Part shown: positions 16,901 through 26,198 of the stretch, one piece after another
Layout: each line of letters starts with the position of its first letter
Numbering within the stretch: position 1 is the first letter of the stretch
Assembly: GCF_023684385.1 (NCBI RefSeq)
Contig: NZ_JAGSOJ010000002.1
Span: 806,001 to 870,000 of the forward strand
DNA length: 64,000 nt
Direction of reading: 5' to 3'
Source: Oceanirhabdus seepicola
Lineage (GTDB): Bacteria; Bacillota; Clostridia; Clostridiales; Clostridiaceae
The notes under the pieces: model-generated
The model's input: only the letters and a program-made list of their open reading frames with translations
Told to the model about the DNA's origin: nothing
Database searches by the model: none
Position numbers and translations under genes: made by a program

Positions 16901-18343
16901 TCAATTGTATTCAAGAACAATGTTCTTCCTCCTCGTCATGGCTTCTATACTATACTTAATGCCTTGAGTACCCATACCTGAATTTTTTATGCCACTGAAG
17001 GGGAAGTGATCAGGTCCTCTTTCAGTTTTATTATTTATATGGACTGTTCCAACCTCAAGACGTTTAGCTACATAAAATGCATTATTTATATTCATAGTGA
17101 AAACTGAAGATTGAAGACCATATTGAGATTTATTTGCTAGTGAGATTGCATCATCAATATTATTCACTCTTATGATTGGTAAAACAGGTCCAAAAGGTTC
17201 TTCCCAAGCAAGGCGCATTTCCTCAGTTACCTTATCATATACAGTAGGATAAACTAGATTATCTTCATAGTTTCCCCCTATAAGCCGGACAGCTCCTTTT
17301 TCTTCGGCATCATGCATAAGTTCAAGGACAAAATCTTTAGCTTTATCATTTACAAGAGGTGTTATAGTGCTATCTTTCGGATTACCTACTTTTAATTCTT
17401 TAACTTTAGGGAGTATAAGTTCTATAAGTTTATCAACAATTGAATCTACAGCAATAACTCTTTTTATTGCTGTGCATCGTTGTCCAGAATAGCTGAAAGC
17501 ACCTGAAACGATATCATTCGCGGCATCTTCTAAATTAGCATCATCCAGAACGATTGCAGCATCTTTTCCGCCTAATTCCATGATTAATGGCACCATTCCT
17601 GAAATACTAGCAATATGTTTACCAACCTTTGTAGAACCTGTGAAGTTAATAAAATCTATTTTAGGATGAGTAACAACATAATCCCCTATTTCAGAACTTT
17701 TCCCAGTTATCGTATTAAGGACTCCTGCGGGTAGCCCTGCTTGATTAAATATTTCAACCATATGCATAGCTGATAAAGCACCTTGAGTAGGTGGTTTAAG
17801 TAAAACTGAATTTCCTGCAATAAGAGCAGGAGCGATTTTAGAAGCTGAGAGATTGATTGGGTAATTGAAAGGTGAGATAGCCAATACAACGCCCAAAGGT
17901 TCCCGAATAACGAAAGCTAATTTGTTTGTTTTAACACCTGGGAAGTTATCGGCATTAAGGGCTTCGCCTATTGTTCTCTCTCCTTCATCAGCTGTAAACT
18001 TTATGAAATCAGCTGTCCTGTTAATTTCAGAGAGGCATGATTTCTTATCTTTTGCAATTTCATGCATTAATATATCAGCAATATGATCCTGATTTTCCAC
18101 AAGAAGATTAGCTGCTTTATGAAGAATTTTAGCTCTTTCATTTGTGGGCATTTTTCCCCATTCTTTCTGAGCAGAGCTACAACTTTCAATAGCATTATCT
18201 ACATCCTCATGTTTCATTTGAGATATTCGACCTACCAACTTCTTGGAAGTTGGATCAATAATGTCTAAACATTTATCAAAAAAAGCCCATTCTCCATTTA
18301 AAAAATTACCATAACAGTATTCTTTTTTTATATTCTCAAACAA
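16901..18343 (-). CDS. gapN: NADP-dependent non-phosphorylating glyceraldehyde-3-phosphate dehydrogenase GapN
   Basis: Oxidises glyceraldehyde 3-phosphate directly to 3-phosphoglycerate with NADP+, bypassing GAPDH and phosphoglycerate kinase. It yields NADPH in place of one ATP. The 480-residue aldehyde dehydrogenase has the Rossmann GSTKVG segment, the catalytic Glu in LIMELGGKDAA, the catalytic Cys in SYSGQRCTAIKR and the GapN-type C-terminus HINNKTERGPDHFPFSGIK and QGIKYSIEAMTRRK, which matches streptococcal GapN closely. The start chosen is a TTG at 18343 with GAGGTGAT 4 bp upstream. An ATG at 18373 would add 10 residues but has a poor binding site. It stands alone between a repeat and yaaR. 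Confidence 0.93.
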   Translation of the reverse strand: MFENIKKEYCYGNFLNGEWAFFDKCLDIIDPTSKKLVGRISQMKHEDVDNAIESCSSAQKEWGKMPTNERAKILHKAANLLVENQDHIADILMHEIAKDKKSCLSEINRTADFIKFTADEGERTIGEALNADNFPGVKTNKLAFVIREPLGVVLAISPFNYPINLSASKIAPALIAGNSVLLKPPTQGALSAMHMVEIFNQAGLPAGVLNTITGKSSEIGDYVVTHPKIDFINFTGSTKVGKHIASISGMVPLIMELGGKDAAIVLDDANLEDAANDIVSGAFSYSGQRCTAIKRVIAVDSIVDKLIELILPKVKELKVGNPKDSTITPLVNDKAKDFVLELMHDAEEKGAVRLIGGNYEDNLVYPTVYDKVTEEMRLAWEEPFGPVLPIIRVNNIDDAISLANKSQYGLQSSVFTMNINNAFYVAKRLEVGTVHINNKTERGPDHFPFSGIKNSGMGTQGIKYSIEAMTRRKNIVLEYN

Positions 18344-18476
18344 AGTTATCACCTCATATTTGGGTATTGTCATATTCCTTATTCTTTCTAAGTTTTATAA
18401 AAAATATTAGGCGTATGAAAATATTTCAGTTAATGCCATTGTACAATTATGATATAATATTTTAAGAGGTGATTTT

Positions 18477-18899
18477 GTGGAGATTAAAGGTGTAGGTAGA
18501 AATAGAGTAGTTACATCATCAAATAAAAAGATTGCTACAAAAAAAGATTTTTCTCAGAATTTTAGTTTTCAAAGACAGAAAAAAAATGAGCAAGAATTAA
18601 AAAAAATGATTGAGGATATAAGAAAGAAAGGCAGCAGATTGGTATTAACAAAATGCTACTCAGATGTAAAAGCGTATAAGAATATGATAAAGGAATATCT
18701 TCAATCAGTATTAAATCATATGTATGATGTAAAAAAGGATATATCATTCTGGCAAACTCAATATTTCATCACAGTTGATACTATAGATTTGAAATTAGAA
18801 GATCTTACAAGAATAATGATAGAAGGTGAAAAAGAAAATTTGAATATTGCTGCAACAGTTGATGATATAACTGGACTATTAATAGATATATATAAATAG
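18477..18899 (+). CDS. YaaR family protein (DUF327)
   Basis: A 140-residue soluble, lysine-rich, mostly helical protein matching the YaaR/DUF327 family, which is widespread in Firmicutes and has no settled function. Characteristic features are the basic N-terminus with a short linker, the helical GSRLVLTKCYSDVKAYKNMIKEYL region and the conserved C-terminal DIxGLLIDIYK-like ending. In other Firmicutes yaaR usually lies near holB or tmk; here it does not. The GTG start has AAGAGGTGAT 4 bp upstream and a TATAAT at 18453-18458. Confidence 0.8.
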   Translation: MEIKGVGRNRVVTSSNKKIATKKDFSQNFSFQRQKKNEQELKKMIEDIRKKGSRLVLTKCYSDVKAYKNMIKEYLQSVLNHMYDVKKDISFWQTQYFITVDTIDLKLEDLTRIMIEGEKENLNIAATVDDITGLLIDIYK

Positions 18900-18901
18900 A
18901 A

Positions 18902-19204
18902 TTATAGATTTGTTAAAATATCTATTTCATGTTTTAATTCTTCAATATTTTTTTCATGTTTTAATATGCAATCAGAATAGTGTGAGGTACAGGTTTTAAG
19001 TGTATCTCTTTTTTTACACAATTTCTTAAGTTCAACTTCCCGTTCAGTAATTAAGGGAGAAGTTAATTCTTTCATTGTTCTTTGTTTATGTAAAAGGAAT
19101 AGCACTCTTTTTCGGGTAAGATAAAAAAGTTTCTTAAGTTCATGATAGATAATGTTGCATGTTTCTAAAATAATTTCAATTAATTTAACAATGCTTTCTT
19201 TCAA
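18902..19204 (-). CDS. Hypothetical small coiled-coil protein
   Basis: I do not recognise this 100-residue frame. It is rich in Lys, Leu and Glu, has a hydrophobic N-terminal helix and a predicted coiled coil in its C-terminal half (ILKHEKNIEELKHEIDIL), with four scattered cysteines. The best start is a TTG at 19204 after GGTGGTGAT; an ATG at 19219 is weaker. It converges with yaaR (stop codons 2 bp apart) and diverges from the next gene with only 27 bp between starts. That leaves no room for two ordinary promoters and makes its expression uncertain. Confidence 0.4.
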   Translation of the reverse strand: MKESIVKLIEIILETCNIIYHELKKLFYLTRKRVLFLLHKQRTMKELTSPLITEREVELKKLCKKRDTLKTCTSHYSDCILKHEKNIEELKHEIDILTNL

Positions 19205-19231
19205 GGATATCACCACCATAAGGAGTTTATA

Positions 19232-19666
19232 ATGAGTAAACAATATTATAATTTTCTAAATAAAAAGATATTAAAATTGGACAAACAAATAGTAGAAGCA
19301 AAGGAACAAATAAAAGAATTAGATGAAAAAGTATTAAATCAAAAAAAATATTATACATCATTAAAAGAAGAAGAAGAAAAACTTGAAAATAATATGAAGC
19401 AAATTATAGCACATTATAAGCAAAATGGATTAAAGTTAATAATAGCAAAACAGAACCCTAATATTGAAACATGGAAAGGGATTAACTTCAAATCACAAGA
19501 TAATTCTAGAATCAGTGTGTTAAATAACAATTCTCAATTATTAGGAGAAATAGTAGGGAAGAAAGCCATACACTTGTCACAATTAATGAAGAAATTGCCT
19601 AAATATAATGCTACCATCACAGATCATTCAAATGATAATTTTATGATCTTAATTAGATTTATTTAA
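19232..19666 (+). CDS. Hypothetical coiled-coil protein
   Basis: A 144-residue protein of unknown function. Residues 8-60 form a clear heptad coiled coil (KKILKLDKQIVEAKEQIKEL and following). Residues 65-144 look like a small alpha/beta domain with no motif I know. AAGGAG 7 bp before the ATG makes it a convincing gene. The stop codon is followed at once by an R4 repeat. The pairing with yaaR and the opposing coiled-coil frame is suggestive, but no function can be assigned. Confidence 0.6.
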   Translation: MSKQYYNFLNKKILKLDKQIVEAKEQIKELDEKVLNQKKYYTSLKEEEEKLENNMKQIIAHYKQNGLKLIIAKQNPNIETWKGINFKSQDNSRISVLNNNSQLLGEIVGKKAIHLSQLMKKLPKYNATITDHSNDNFMILIRFI

Positions 19667-19771
19667 TATAGAGAATCCAGTACGAAAATTAATTTATACT
19701 TGTTCCAAAATCTCGACGCATCAACGAGTTATGGACATGTATAAATTAAGATTTGAGTTGGAATCTCTATA
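19667..19771. repeat. R4 hairpin repeat, copy 1
   Basis: Inverted ends TATAGAGAATCC/GGAATCTCTATA enclose a long hairpin formed by TTAATTTATACTTG..CCAAAATCTCG against CGAGTTATGGACATGTATAAATTAA. It starts one base after the preceding stop codon. Five copies lie in this window. Confidence 0.75.
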
Positions 19772-20059
19772 TAGAGATTTAATGGTAAAAGTTAATTTAT
19801 TCAAATAGTATAAATGTAATTTTATCCGAAGGTGATTTGTTCTCTATTCTTTGATAGTTGTTATTTACAACCAAATTATACTTTTGAATTTCTTGAATAA
19901 GTTAAGTTTTTAACTAAAAATCTATATATAACTTGTATATTTAACTTAATGATATCATAAAAATACTTAATGTGAGAATTAATTATTTAATTTTTACTCA
20001 ATAGAAAATTAAAATTTTTGAATCTGTGGATAAGTCATTGAGTAGAAGAAATATGACAT
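19772..20059. other. Intergenic region with R5 repeat copy 2
   Basis: No gene is seen. At 19990-20045 the sequence TTTTTACTCAATAG..GAATCTGTGGATAAGTCATTGA repeats the left half of the R5 segment at 6669-6767. The rest is plain AT-rich sequence. Confidence 0.45.
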
Positions 20060-20100
20060 CAAAGAAAAACCACTTTATAGATTGCCACTATAAAGTGGTT
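20060..20100 (-). terminator. Terminator of the DUF378 gene
   Basis: A perfect 12-bp stem AACCACTTTATA/TATAAAGTGGTT (20068-20079 with 20089-20100). Read on the minus strand it ends in TTTTTCTTT, 6 bp past the DUF378 stop. Confidence 0.85.
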
Positions 20101-20105
20101 TAGGT

Positions 20106-20312
20106 TTATGTTCTTGGAGATTCAGTTCTTTTTCCGAAGAATGACAATGAATAAAGCCCTGCAATTCCTACTAGAGCATATACAACTCTACTAAATGCGC
20201 TCATTTCTCCAAATAAAGAAGCTACTAAGTCAAATCCGAAGAAACCTATAAGCCCCCAGTTTATTGCACCGATTATTACTAGTGTCAGTGCTATTATATC
20301 TAGAGTTTTCAT
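20106..20312 (-). CDS. DUF378 family small membrane protein
   Basis: A 68-residue protein with two transmembrane helices (about 6-28 and 38-60) and the family's AINWGLIGFFGFDLVA motif, as in Bacillus YuzA. The function of DUF378 is unknown. It has a good ribosome binding site (AAAAGGAGATGG), its own terminator and no operon partner; panD ends about 100 bp upstream on the same strand. Confidence 0.85.
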   Translation of the reverse strand: MKTLDIIALTLVIIGAINWGLIGFFGFDLVASLFGEMSAFSRVVYALVGIAGLYSLSFFGKRTESPRT

Positions 20313-20412
20313 TAATTATTCCATCTCCTTTTTAGATAATAACATTAATAGTATTTCCATTATTAGTGTTATTATTCTATAGGGAAATAGAGTTAAAAAT
20401 AGTATTAGATTT

Positions 20413-20796
20413 TTATTTTATTTCTCCATGTTTTTCATAGTGGCCAACTTCTTTAACGGTATTATCATCATTTACAAAAACTACTGTAGGTTTATGATTA
20501 GGTGCATCAATAGAATCCATATCACAATATGCCATGATTATGACTTTATCACCTTTTTGAAAATGTCTTGCTGCAGCACCATTTAAGCAAATAACACCAC
20601 TTCCAGCTTCACCTTCAATAGTATATGTTTCAATTCTAGCTCCATTATTATTATTAACTATCTGAACCTTCTCATAGGGTAATATTCCACTTTCTTTTAA
20701 TAAATTACTATCAATTGTTATACTACCAACATAATTTAATTTTGCTTCAGTAACTGTAGCTCTGTGTATTTTGCTTTTTAACATAGTAATTTTCAT
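20413..20796 (-). CDS. panD: Aspartate 1-decarboxylase PanD
   Basis: Makes beta-alanine from aspartate for pantothenate synthesis. It is a pyruvoyl enzyme made as an inactive proenzyme and cleaved between Gly24 and Ser25. That site is present in [10 protein letters not shown], with Ser25 becoming the pyruvoyl group. The 127 residues, the [20 protein letters not shown] segment and the [10 protein letters not shown] motif are all typical. It is the last gene of the minus-strand panG-panB-panC-panD series, separated from panC by a 138-bp gap holding an R4 hairpin, so its expression may be partly uncoupled from the rest. Confidence 0.96.
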   Translation of the reverse strand: MKITMLKSKIHRATVTEAKLNYVGSITIDSNLLKESGILPYEKVQIVNNNNGARIETYTIEGEAGSGVICLNGAAARHFQKGDKVIIMAYCDMDSIDAPNHKPTVVFVNDDNTVKEVGHYEKHGEIK

Positions 20797-20820
20797 AGTA
20801 TTTCCTCCGTATGTTTAATT

Positions 20821-20922
20821 ATAGAGATTCCTTAGTGAAACTTAATTTATAATTGTATCAAAATCACGAAGGTTCAACGTGTTTTGTACATGTATAAATT
20901 AATAGTTGAAGTTGAATCTATA
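20821..20922. repeat. R4 hairpin repeat, copy 2
   Basis: Inverted ends ATAGAGATTC/GAATCTATAT with inner arms CTTAATTTATAATTG and TACATGTATAAATTAATAG. It lies between panC and panD inside the operon. Confidence 0.7.
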
Positions 20923-20934
20923 TATCAATATTTA

Positions 20935-21798
20935 TTAGTTATTTTTTATTTTAAAAGAAAAATTATCAATTAATCTTGTTTTGTCAAAGTGTACTGCTAT
21001 AGCAACTAGAATATCATCTTTAATAGATTTTACAGTTTTTAGTGATTTTAAATCTACAACCTGAATATAATCAACTTTTGCTAAAGGCTCAGATGATATT
21101 TTTTCGCCTATGATAGCGAGTATTTTTTCTGCATCTCTTTCTCCATTTTTAAGAGAAGTTTTTGCTAAAGCTAAGCTTTGGCTCAAAACAACTGCAGCTT
21201 TTCTGTGTTCACTAGAAAGGTAAGTATTTCTAGAACTCTTTGCAAGTCCGTCAGCTTCTCTTACTATAGGGCAACCTATAACTTGAACTGGCATATTTAA
21301 ATCAAGAACCATCTTCTTAATTATTGCAAGTTGTTGTGCATCTTTTTCACCAAAATATGCTCTATCTGGAGTCATGATATTAAAAAGTTTTAGCACTACT
21401 GTGCAAACACCTCGAAAATGGCCAGGTCTAGAAGTACCGCATAATTCAGATGAAAGTTGGTTAATATCAACATATGCATATGGATTATCACCATACATTT
21501 CTCTTGCTGATGGATTAAAGATTGCATCAGCACCATTCTCTGCACATAATTCAGTATCTCTTTTTAAATCCCTAGGATAGTTGTCTAAATCTTCATTAGG
21601 ACCAAATTGAGTTGGATTAACAAATATACTAACAATGACCTTATCGTTTTCATTATTAGCCCTTTGAATAAGGCTAGTGTGACCATCGTGGAGATATCCC
21701 ATGGTAGGTACAAATCCAATTGAATACCCTTCAGATTTCCACTGTGATATTTTATTTTTTATATCATTAATTGATGAAAATGATTCTATGTTATTCAT
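20935..21798 (-). CDS. panC: Pantothenate synthetase (pantoate-beta-alanine ligase) PanC
   Basis: Joins pantoate and beta-alanine with ATP, through a pantoyl-adenylate, to give pantothenate. The 287-residue protein is full length and has FVPTMGYLHDGH (the HIGH-like nucleotide motif) near residue 30, SIFVNPTQFGPNEDLDNYPR, YFGEKDAQQL and CPIVREADGLAKSSRN with the KMSKS-like SSRN. It begins 12 bp after panB ends, so the two are cotranscribed. Confidence 0.97.
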   Translation of the reverse strand: MNNIESFSSINDIKNKISQWKSEGYSIGFVPTMGYLHDGHTSLIQRANNENDKVIVSIFVNPTQFGPNEDLDNYPRDLKRDTELCAENGADAIFNPSAREMYGDNPYAYVDINQLSSELCGTSRPGHFRGVCTVVLKLFNIMTPDRAYFGEKDAQQLAIIKKMVLDLNMPVQVIGCPIVREADGLAKSSRNTYLSSEHRKAAVVLSQSLALAKTSLKNGERDAEKILAIIGEKISSEPLAKVDYIQVVDLKSLKTVKSIKDDILVAIAVHFDKTRLIDNFSFKIKNN

Positions 21799-21810
21799 GG
21801 CTTGCTCCTT

Positions 21811-22638
21811 TTAATATAATTTTTTCAGAGTCTCCTCTTTTAATGAAAATGAATGCTCTTCACCAGGGAAAACTCCTTCTTTAACTTCTTGTATATATGA
21901 TGAGACACCTTCATGTATAGCATGCCCAACATCACTGAAAGTTTTAACGAATTTAGGTTTAAAATTAGAATACATATTCAACATATCCTGATAAACTAAT
22001 ATTTGTCCATCACAGTAAACCCCAGCGCCTATACCTATGGTTGGAATAGAGATTGACTCTGATATTATCTTAGCAAGTTGAGAAGGGATACATTCGAGAA
22101 CAATAGCAAAAGCACCAGCTTCTTCAAGTTTTTTTGCATCTTCTATCAATTTTTTAGCATTATCTTCATTTTTCCCTTGAACTTTGAATCCGCCGAATAC
22201 ATTTACTGATTGAGGGGTTAAACCTATATGACCCATAACAGGAATTTGAGCATTTACAATTGCGCTTATATGGTCGCAATATAGTGCTCCACCTTCTAAT
22301 TTTATTGCTTGTGCTCCACCTTCTTTAACAAGTCGGCCAGCGTTTACTACTGCATCATATACACTAGTTTGATAAGACATAAATGGCATATCTCCAACTA
22401 CAAAAGTATGATCACATGCTCTTGAAACAGCTTTAGTATGATGTATCATATCTTCCATAGTCACTTTTAGAGTATCTTCATAACCAAGACACACCATTCC
22501 CAGTGAATCACCAACAAGAATAGCATCGATTTTTTCATCATTGAAAAGCTTAGCTGTCGAGTAATCATAAGCTGTTAACATAGTTATTTTTTCACTATTA
22601 TTTTTGCATTTTAAGAAATTACTAACTGTAAAAGCCAT
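21811..22638 (-). CDS. panB: 3-methyl-2-oxobutanoate hydroxymethyltransferase PanB
   Basis: Adds a hydroxymethyl group from methylenetetrahydrofolate to 2-oxoisovalerate, giving ketopantoate. The 275-residue TIM-barrel protein carries the metal-binding residues in [19 protein letters not shown] and IKLEGG, plus [19 protein letters not shown]. It sits between panG and panC; the gap to panG holds a strong hairpin element. Confidence 0.97.
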   Translation of the reverse strand: MAFTVSNFLKCKNNSEKITMLTAYDYSTAKLFNDEKIDAILVGDSLGMVCLGYEDTLKVTMEDMIHHTKAVSRACDHTFVVGDMPFMSYQTSVYDAVVNAGRLVKEGGAQAIKLEGGALYCDHISAIVNAQIPVMGHIGLTPQSVNVFGGFKVQGKNEDNAKKLIEDAKKLEEAGAFAIVLECIPSQLAKIISESISIPTIGIGAGVYCDGQILVYQDMLNMYSNFKPKFVKTFSDVGHAIHEGVSSYIQEVKEGVFPGEEHSFSLKEETLKKLY

Positions 22639-22654
22639 AAATTCATCCTCCTAT

Positions 22655-22749
22655 ATAGAATGAAATAAATTTTGTTTCCAGATACATGACAACCAGCCAA
22701 CGTTTTAAGGCTGGTTGTCATGTAATATGGTTAGAAAATTTCATTCTAT
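22655..22749. repeat. Palindromic element between panG and panB
   Basis: A 95-bp imperfect palindrome with ends ATAGAATGAAAT/ATTTCATTCTAT and a GC-rich 15-bp perfect inner stem ACATGACAACCAGCC/GGCTGGTTGTCATGT. It fills the panG-panB gap on the transcribed strand. I see only this copy in the window. A hairpin of this strength could weaken readthrough or stabilise the downstream mRNA. Confidence 0.7.
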
Positions 22750-23594
22750 TAAATATTTTCTAAAAATCTCTCTATGTCAGAATAGTCTTTCTCTGAATTT
22801 TTGGTCTTTGAGATCTTTAATAGATTTAATGAAAGTGTTTTATATAACTCGTCATATTCACTTCTAATACTTTCAATATGTTTATTAAGAGTATTAACAT
22901 CACCGCGTACTACAGGACCCGTTATGGCATCTTCAAAGGATTGAGATAAAATATTATCAACATTGCTTTTTATAAGAGGGGCCATAGCGTTAAGTGCAGT
23001 TTCAGAATCTACCCCACAATTACTTAGTGTATTAACACCAATGTTTATCAGAGAAAGAACCAAGTTTGAAACCATCACGTTTGCTAAATGATATTCTCCT
23101 TTACTCTCTTTGGATATGCCTAATACATTATTACCTAAAGACTCAATAAGTCCTTTTAAATAGTGAAAGTGTTTAGGGTGACCTTCTATAGAAAAATATG
23201 CGGTTTTAAAGTTTTTATAAGAGTTATATTTATCCTTAAACGGATACATAGGATGGATGGAATATTGATATGCGCCTGAATTGTTTATATCATAGAAAAT
23301 CTCTGAGGATAGAGAACCACTACAGTGGCAAATAATCTTACCCTCTATGTTTAAATGCTTAAGTTTTTTCCAAACTTCTATTATATTATCATCATTTGTT
23401 GTAATAAAAATAATTTCACTATTTTTCACAAGTTCATCCAAGGACAAAAAATATGAGCATCCAATAAAATCACTTGCATCCATAGCAGATTCGGGATTAT
23501 TACTAAAGAATCCCTCAATGTGCAGGCCATTAAGTTTAAAGTATTTACCTAAGGTAAAACCAACCTTACCTGCCCCAACAAAAGATATTTTCAA
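22749..23594 (-). CDS. panG: PanG-type ketopantoate reductase (Rossmann-fold, DUF2520)
   Basis: The 281-residue protein has an N-terminal NAD(P)-binding Rossmann domain with GAGKVGFTLGKYF near residue 9, and a helical C-terminal DUF2520 domain. PanG of Francisella, with relatives in Enterococcus faecalis and Clostridioides difficile, is an established ketopantoate reductase unrelated in sequence to PanE. Here the gene lies directly upstream of panB-panC-panD, and no panE or ilvC is in the window, so it very probably supplies the missing NADPH-dependent step from ketopantoate to pantoate. The start is a TTG at 23594 with AGGTGAT 5 bp upstream; the GTG at 23603 is part of that binding site. Confidence 0.83.
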   Translation of the reverse strand: MKISFVGAGKVGFTLGKYFKLNGLHIEGFFSNNPESAMDASDFIGCSYFLSLDELVKNSEIIFITTNDDNIIEVWKKLKHLNIEGKIICHCSGSLSSEIFYDINNSGAYQYSIHPMYPFKDKYNSYKNFKTAYFSIEGHPKHFHYLKGLIESLGNNVLGISKESKGEYHLANVMVSNLVLSLINIGVNTLSNCGVDSETALNAMAPLIKSNVDNILSQSFEDAITGPVVRGDVNTLNKHIESIRSEYDELYKTLSLNLLKISKTKNSEKDYSDIERFLENI

Positions 23595-23620
23595 TTTTAT
23601 CACCTCATTTGTCTCATTCC

Positions 23621-23750
23621 ATAGTTATATCTTAGCGAAATTTAATTTATGCACACCTTAGAAAAAGGTATACGATAACCGTTCCAAAATCTCAGTGGTT
23701 TAATGAGTTATGGATAAGTGTAAATTAATTAATGCGCTGTATAACTATAT
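23621..23750. repeat. R4 hairpin repeat, copy 3 (with an insertion)
   Basis: Inverted ends ATAGTTATAT/ATAACTAT. It shares the TTAATTTATG and CCAAAATCTCAGTGGTTTAATGAGTTATGGATAAG core with other R4 copies but is about 25 bp longer, with an extra hairpin-like CACCTTAGAAAAAGGT insert. It lies just upstream of the pan operon. The rest of the gap to the chemotaxis gene (23751-24034) shows no gene. Confidence 0.65.
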
Positions 23751-23963
23751 AAGGATATAAGCAAATAAAAATATATTAACACTTGTTAAAACAATTCGGT
23801 GCAGCTCGTTTTGATACCACCCAAAGTAATTTTAACACAAATCCATTTATAGTTAAATAATAAAGTTTGGATTTAACACTAAATAAAGATGACGGAAATA
23901 TCAAAAAATATATAATCAGATTATAGTGATTTGAGAAAAAAATATAATATATAGATTATTTTA

Positions 23964-23990
23964 TTAAGATTTCTTAAAATTCGACGATAA
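23964..23990 (+). promoter_or_regulatory. Possible sigma-D (sigma-28 type) promoter of the chemotaxis receptor
   Basis: GACGATAA at 23983-23990 resembles the GCCGATAA -10 element of flagellar/chemotaxis sigma factors, with a TTAA 15 bp upstream in place of TAAA. The match is partial but fits the gene's function. Confidence 0.35.
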
Positions 23991-24034
23991 GAATATATTA
24001 TAGGGAAAATACTTACGTATGAGGAGACGGGTAT

Positions 24035-26137
24035 ATGAAGAAAATAGCGAATAAAATTGCTCTTGCAATTGGTATATGTGTTTTTGTTTCAGTACTTATC
24101 ATAGGATTTATGGCTTATGGTAAGAGTAAAAACTTAATAAGAGTGGAAGCACAGGGATATCTTAGGCAACTTGTTGGAAATTATAATGCCGAATTAGACA
24201 GTGAATTAGACGAAGTAGAATTATTAACAAATAATCTTGAAAATTTAGTTGTAAGTAATATGGATTTAGAGAAAGCAAAAAATGATCCTGAATATATGGA
24301 ACAATTCAAAGAGGATATACTTAAGGAGTTTTTTGGTACAATAGAGACTTTTGGTAAAAAAAGTGGATGGGTGGTATTTGATTCAAAAGTATTTAAAGGA
24401 GGACATACAATCGAAATATTTGAAAAACAGGGTAAACTTGTCAGAGCTGAGGAATACGATGTGTATGCTGAAAATAATAATAATGATGATTGGTGGAAAG
24501 AGGCTTTAGAAAAAGGTGAATACTGGAGCGAACCATATGAATGGGAAGTTTGGAATGCTGAGGTTATTACTTATAGCAAAAAACTGGTACTAGATGGTGA
24601 AGTGATAGGAGTAATAGGATCAGAGGTGTTCTTTCAAGATCTTAAGGAAGACGTAAGTAAGGTTAAGATATATAATAATGGTTATATGACGTTGATGAAT
24701 GAAAATTTTGATTTTTTATATCATCCAAATAAAGATTTTGATAATATGAAAACTATACAAAATGGAGATTTTGAATTTTTAACTACAAAAATTACGAATA
24801 ATACTGAAGCATATGGAATTGAAACCTATGAATATATGGGGAATGAGAAGATTCTAGCATATGAAAAAATGTCTAATGGTTGGATAGTAGCTGCAGCACC
24901 CGAGGTTGGAGAGATGAATAAAGGTGTTAATGATTTTAGAACATTTATTATTATTGTTGCTACTGTGTTGAGTATTTTAGCTATATTCATTGCAATTCTG
25001 TTAGGAAAATCTATTTCTAAGATGCTTATGATATTCATGGATAAATTTAAAGAAGGTGCAGCGGGGAACCTTGATGTACAAATAGATATAAAATCAAAAG
25101 ATGAAATAGGTCAATTAGCAGTAGAGTTTAACTCATTCATGATTAAATTAAATGGGATTATAATGAGTGTAAAAACTGTTGTTGGTGATGTGGAAGAGAA
25201 GAATAAAGCAATCACTATGGCAATGGATAACTTTGCAAAAGGAGAAGATAGTGATTATTATAAACAGATAAATGATAAGGTTGAAGATGGATTGAAACAG
25301 TTAAAAGATTCAATTAAGGAAGTACTATCTGAAACTCAAAATCAGGTGGCGGGTACAGAAGAGACATTGGCTGCAATTGAAGAGATAAGTGCTTCTGCTG
25401 ATGAAATTGGTAAAAATTCAGAAAAAACACTTATGTCATCACAGAATGCTGTTACTTTAGCAGGAGAAGCCTTCAATAATGCTGAAGAAATGGTAGGGGG
25501 AATGAATAAGATAAATGAAAGCGTAATGAATTCTAAGAAGCAGATTGATAAATTGACTTCTCTTGCAGAAAATGTTGGCGATATTCTAAGTACAATTCAA
25601 AGTATATCAGAACAAACAAATTTAATTGCACTTAATGCTGCAATTGAAGCAGCAAGGGCAGGGGAGGCAGGAAGAGGTTTTACAGTTGTATCAGATGAGA
25701 TAAGAAAACTTGCAGAACAGACAAACCTTGAAACAGAGAAGATTGGAAATATAATAAATAATATTCAAGTTGAAGTGAAAACAGTTGAAAATGCAAATAA
25801 TAAGGTATCTGAGGATGTAGATAAGGGGATTGAATATAGTAATGTTGTTAAAGAAAATATCACTAAAGTGATTGAAATTACTGAGGAGAATAACAATGAA
25901 ATAATTAATATATCTGAATCTACTAGAGAGCAGAGCATGGCTGCCCAAGATGTTACTAAAGCAGTTTCAGGTATTGCTTATAATGCTGGTGAAATAGAAG
26001 AAAATGGAAATAAAACTTTGGATACTTCTAATATTATAATTGAAAAGATGAATGACAGATTGAATGATATTGAGGAGTTAAATGAAAAACTAAACTTACT
26101 TAAGAGAGAAATGGATTACTTCAAAACAAGAAATTAA
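24035..26137 (+). CDS. Methyl-accepting chemotaxis protein with extracellular dCache sensor
   Basis: A 700-residue membrane receptor that senses a ligand outside the cell and controls CheA. Order of parts: first transmembrane helix (about 8-28), a large extracellular region to about 285 with the [16 protein letters not shown] and [11 protein letters not shown] segments typical of double Cache domains, second transmembrane helix (about 291-315), HAMP domain (about 316-370), and a cytoplasmic signalling coiled coil whose hairpin tip [20 protein letters not shown] lies near residues 525-545. dCache domains often bind amino acids or other small metabolites, but the ligand cannot be read. AGGAGACGGG lies just before the ATG. 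Confidence 0.93.
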   Translation: MKKIANKIALAIGICVFVSVLIIGFMAYGKSKNLIRVEAQGYLRQLVGNYNAELDSELDEVELLTNNLENLVVSNMDLEKAKNDPEYMEQFKEDILKEFFGTIETFGKKSGWVVFDSKVFKGGHTIEIFEKQGKLVRAEEYDVYAENNNNDDWWKEALEKGEYWSEPYEWEVWNAEVITYSKKLVLDGEVIGVIGSEVFFQDLKEDVSKVKIYNNGYMTLMNENFDFLYHPNKDFDNMKTIQNGDFEFLTTKITNNTEAYGIETYEYMGNEKILAYEKMSNGWIVAAAPEVGEMNKGVNDFRTFIIIVATVLSILAIFIAILLGKSISKMLMIFMDKFKEGAAGNLDVQIDIKSKDEIGQLAVEFNSFMIKLNGIIMSVKTVVGDVEEKNKAITMAMDNFAKGEDSDYYKQINDKVEDGLKQLKDSIKEVLSETQNQVAGTEETLAAIEEISASADEIGKNSEKTLMSSQNAVTLAGEAFNNAEEMVGGMNKINESVMNSKKQIDKLTSLAENVGDILSTIQSISEQTNLIALNAAIEAARAGEAGRGFTVVSDEIRKLAEQTNLETEKIGNIINNIQVEVKTVENANNKVSEDVDKGIEYSNVVKENITKVIEITEENNNEIINISESTREQSMAAQDVTKAVSGIAYNAGEIEENGNKTLDTSNIIIEKMNDRLNDIEELNEKLNLLKREMDYFKTRN

Positions 26138-26198
26138 GTTTGAAATTTCTACCTATAAACTGATATAATATCTATATCACATAAGAAGGAGGAAGGGT

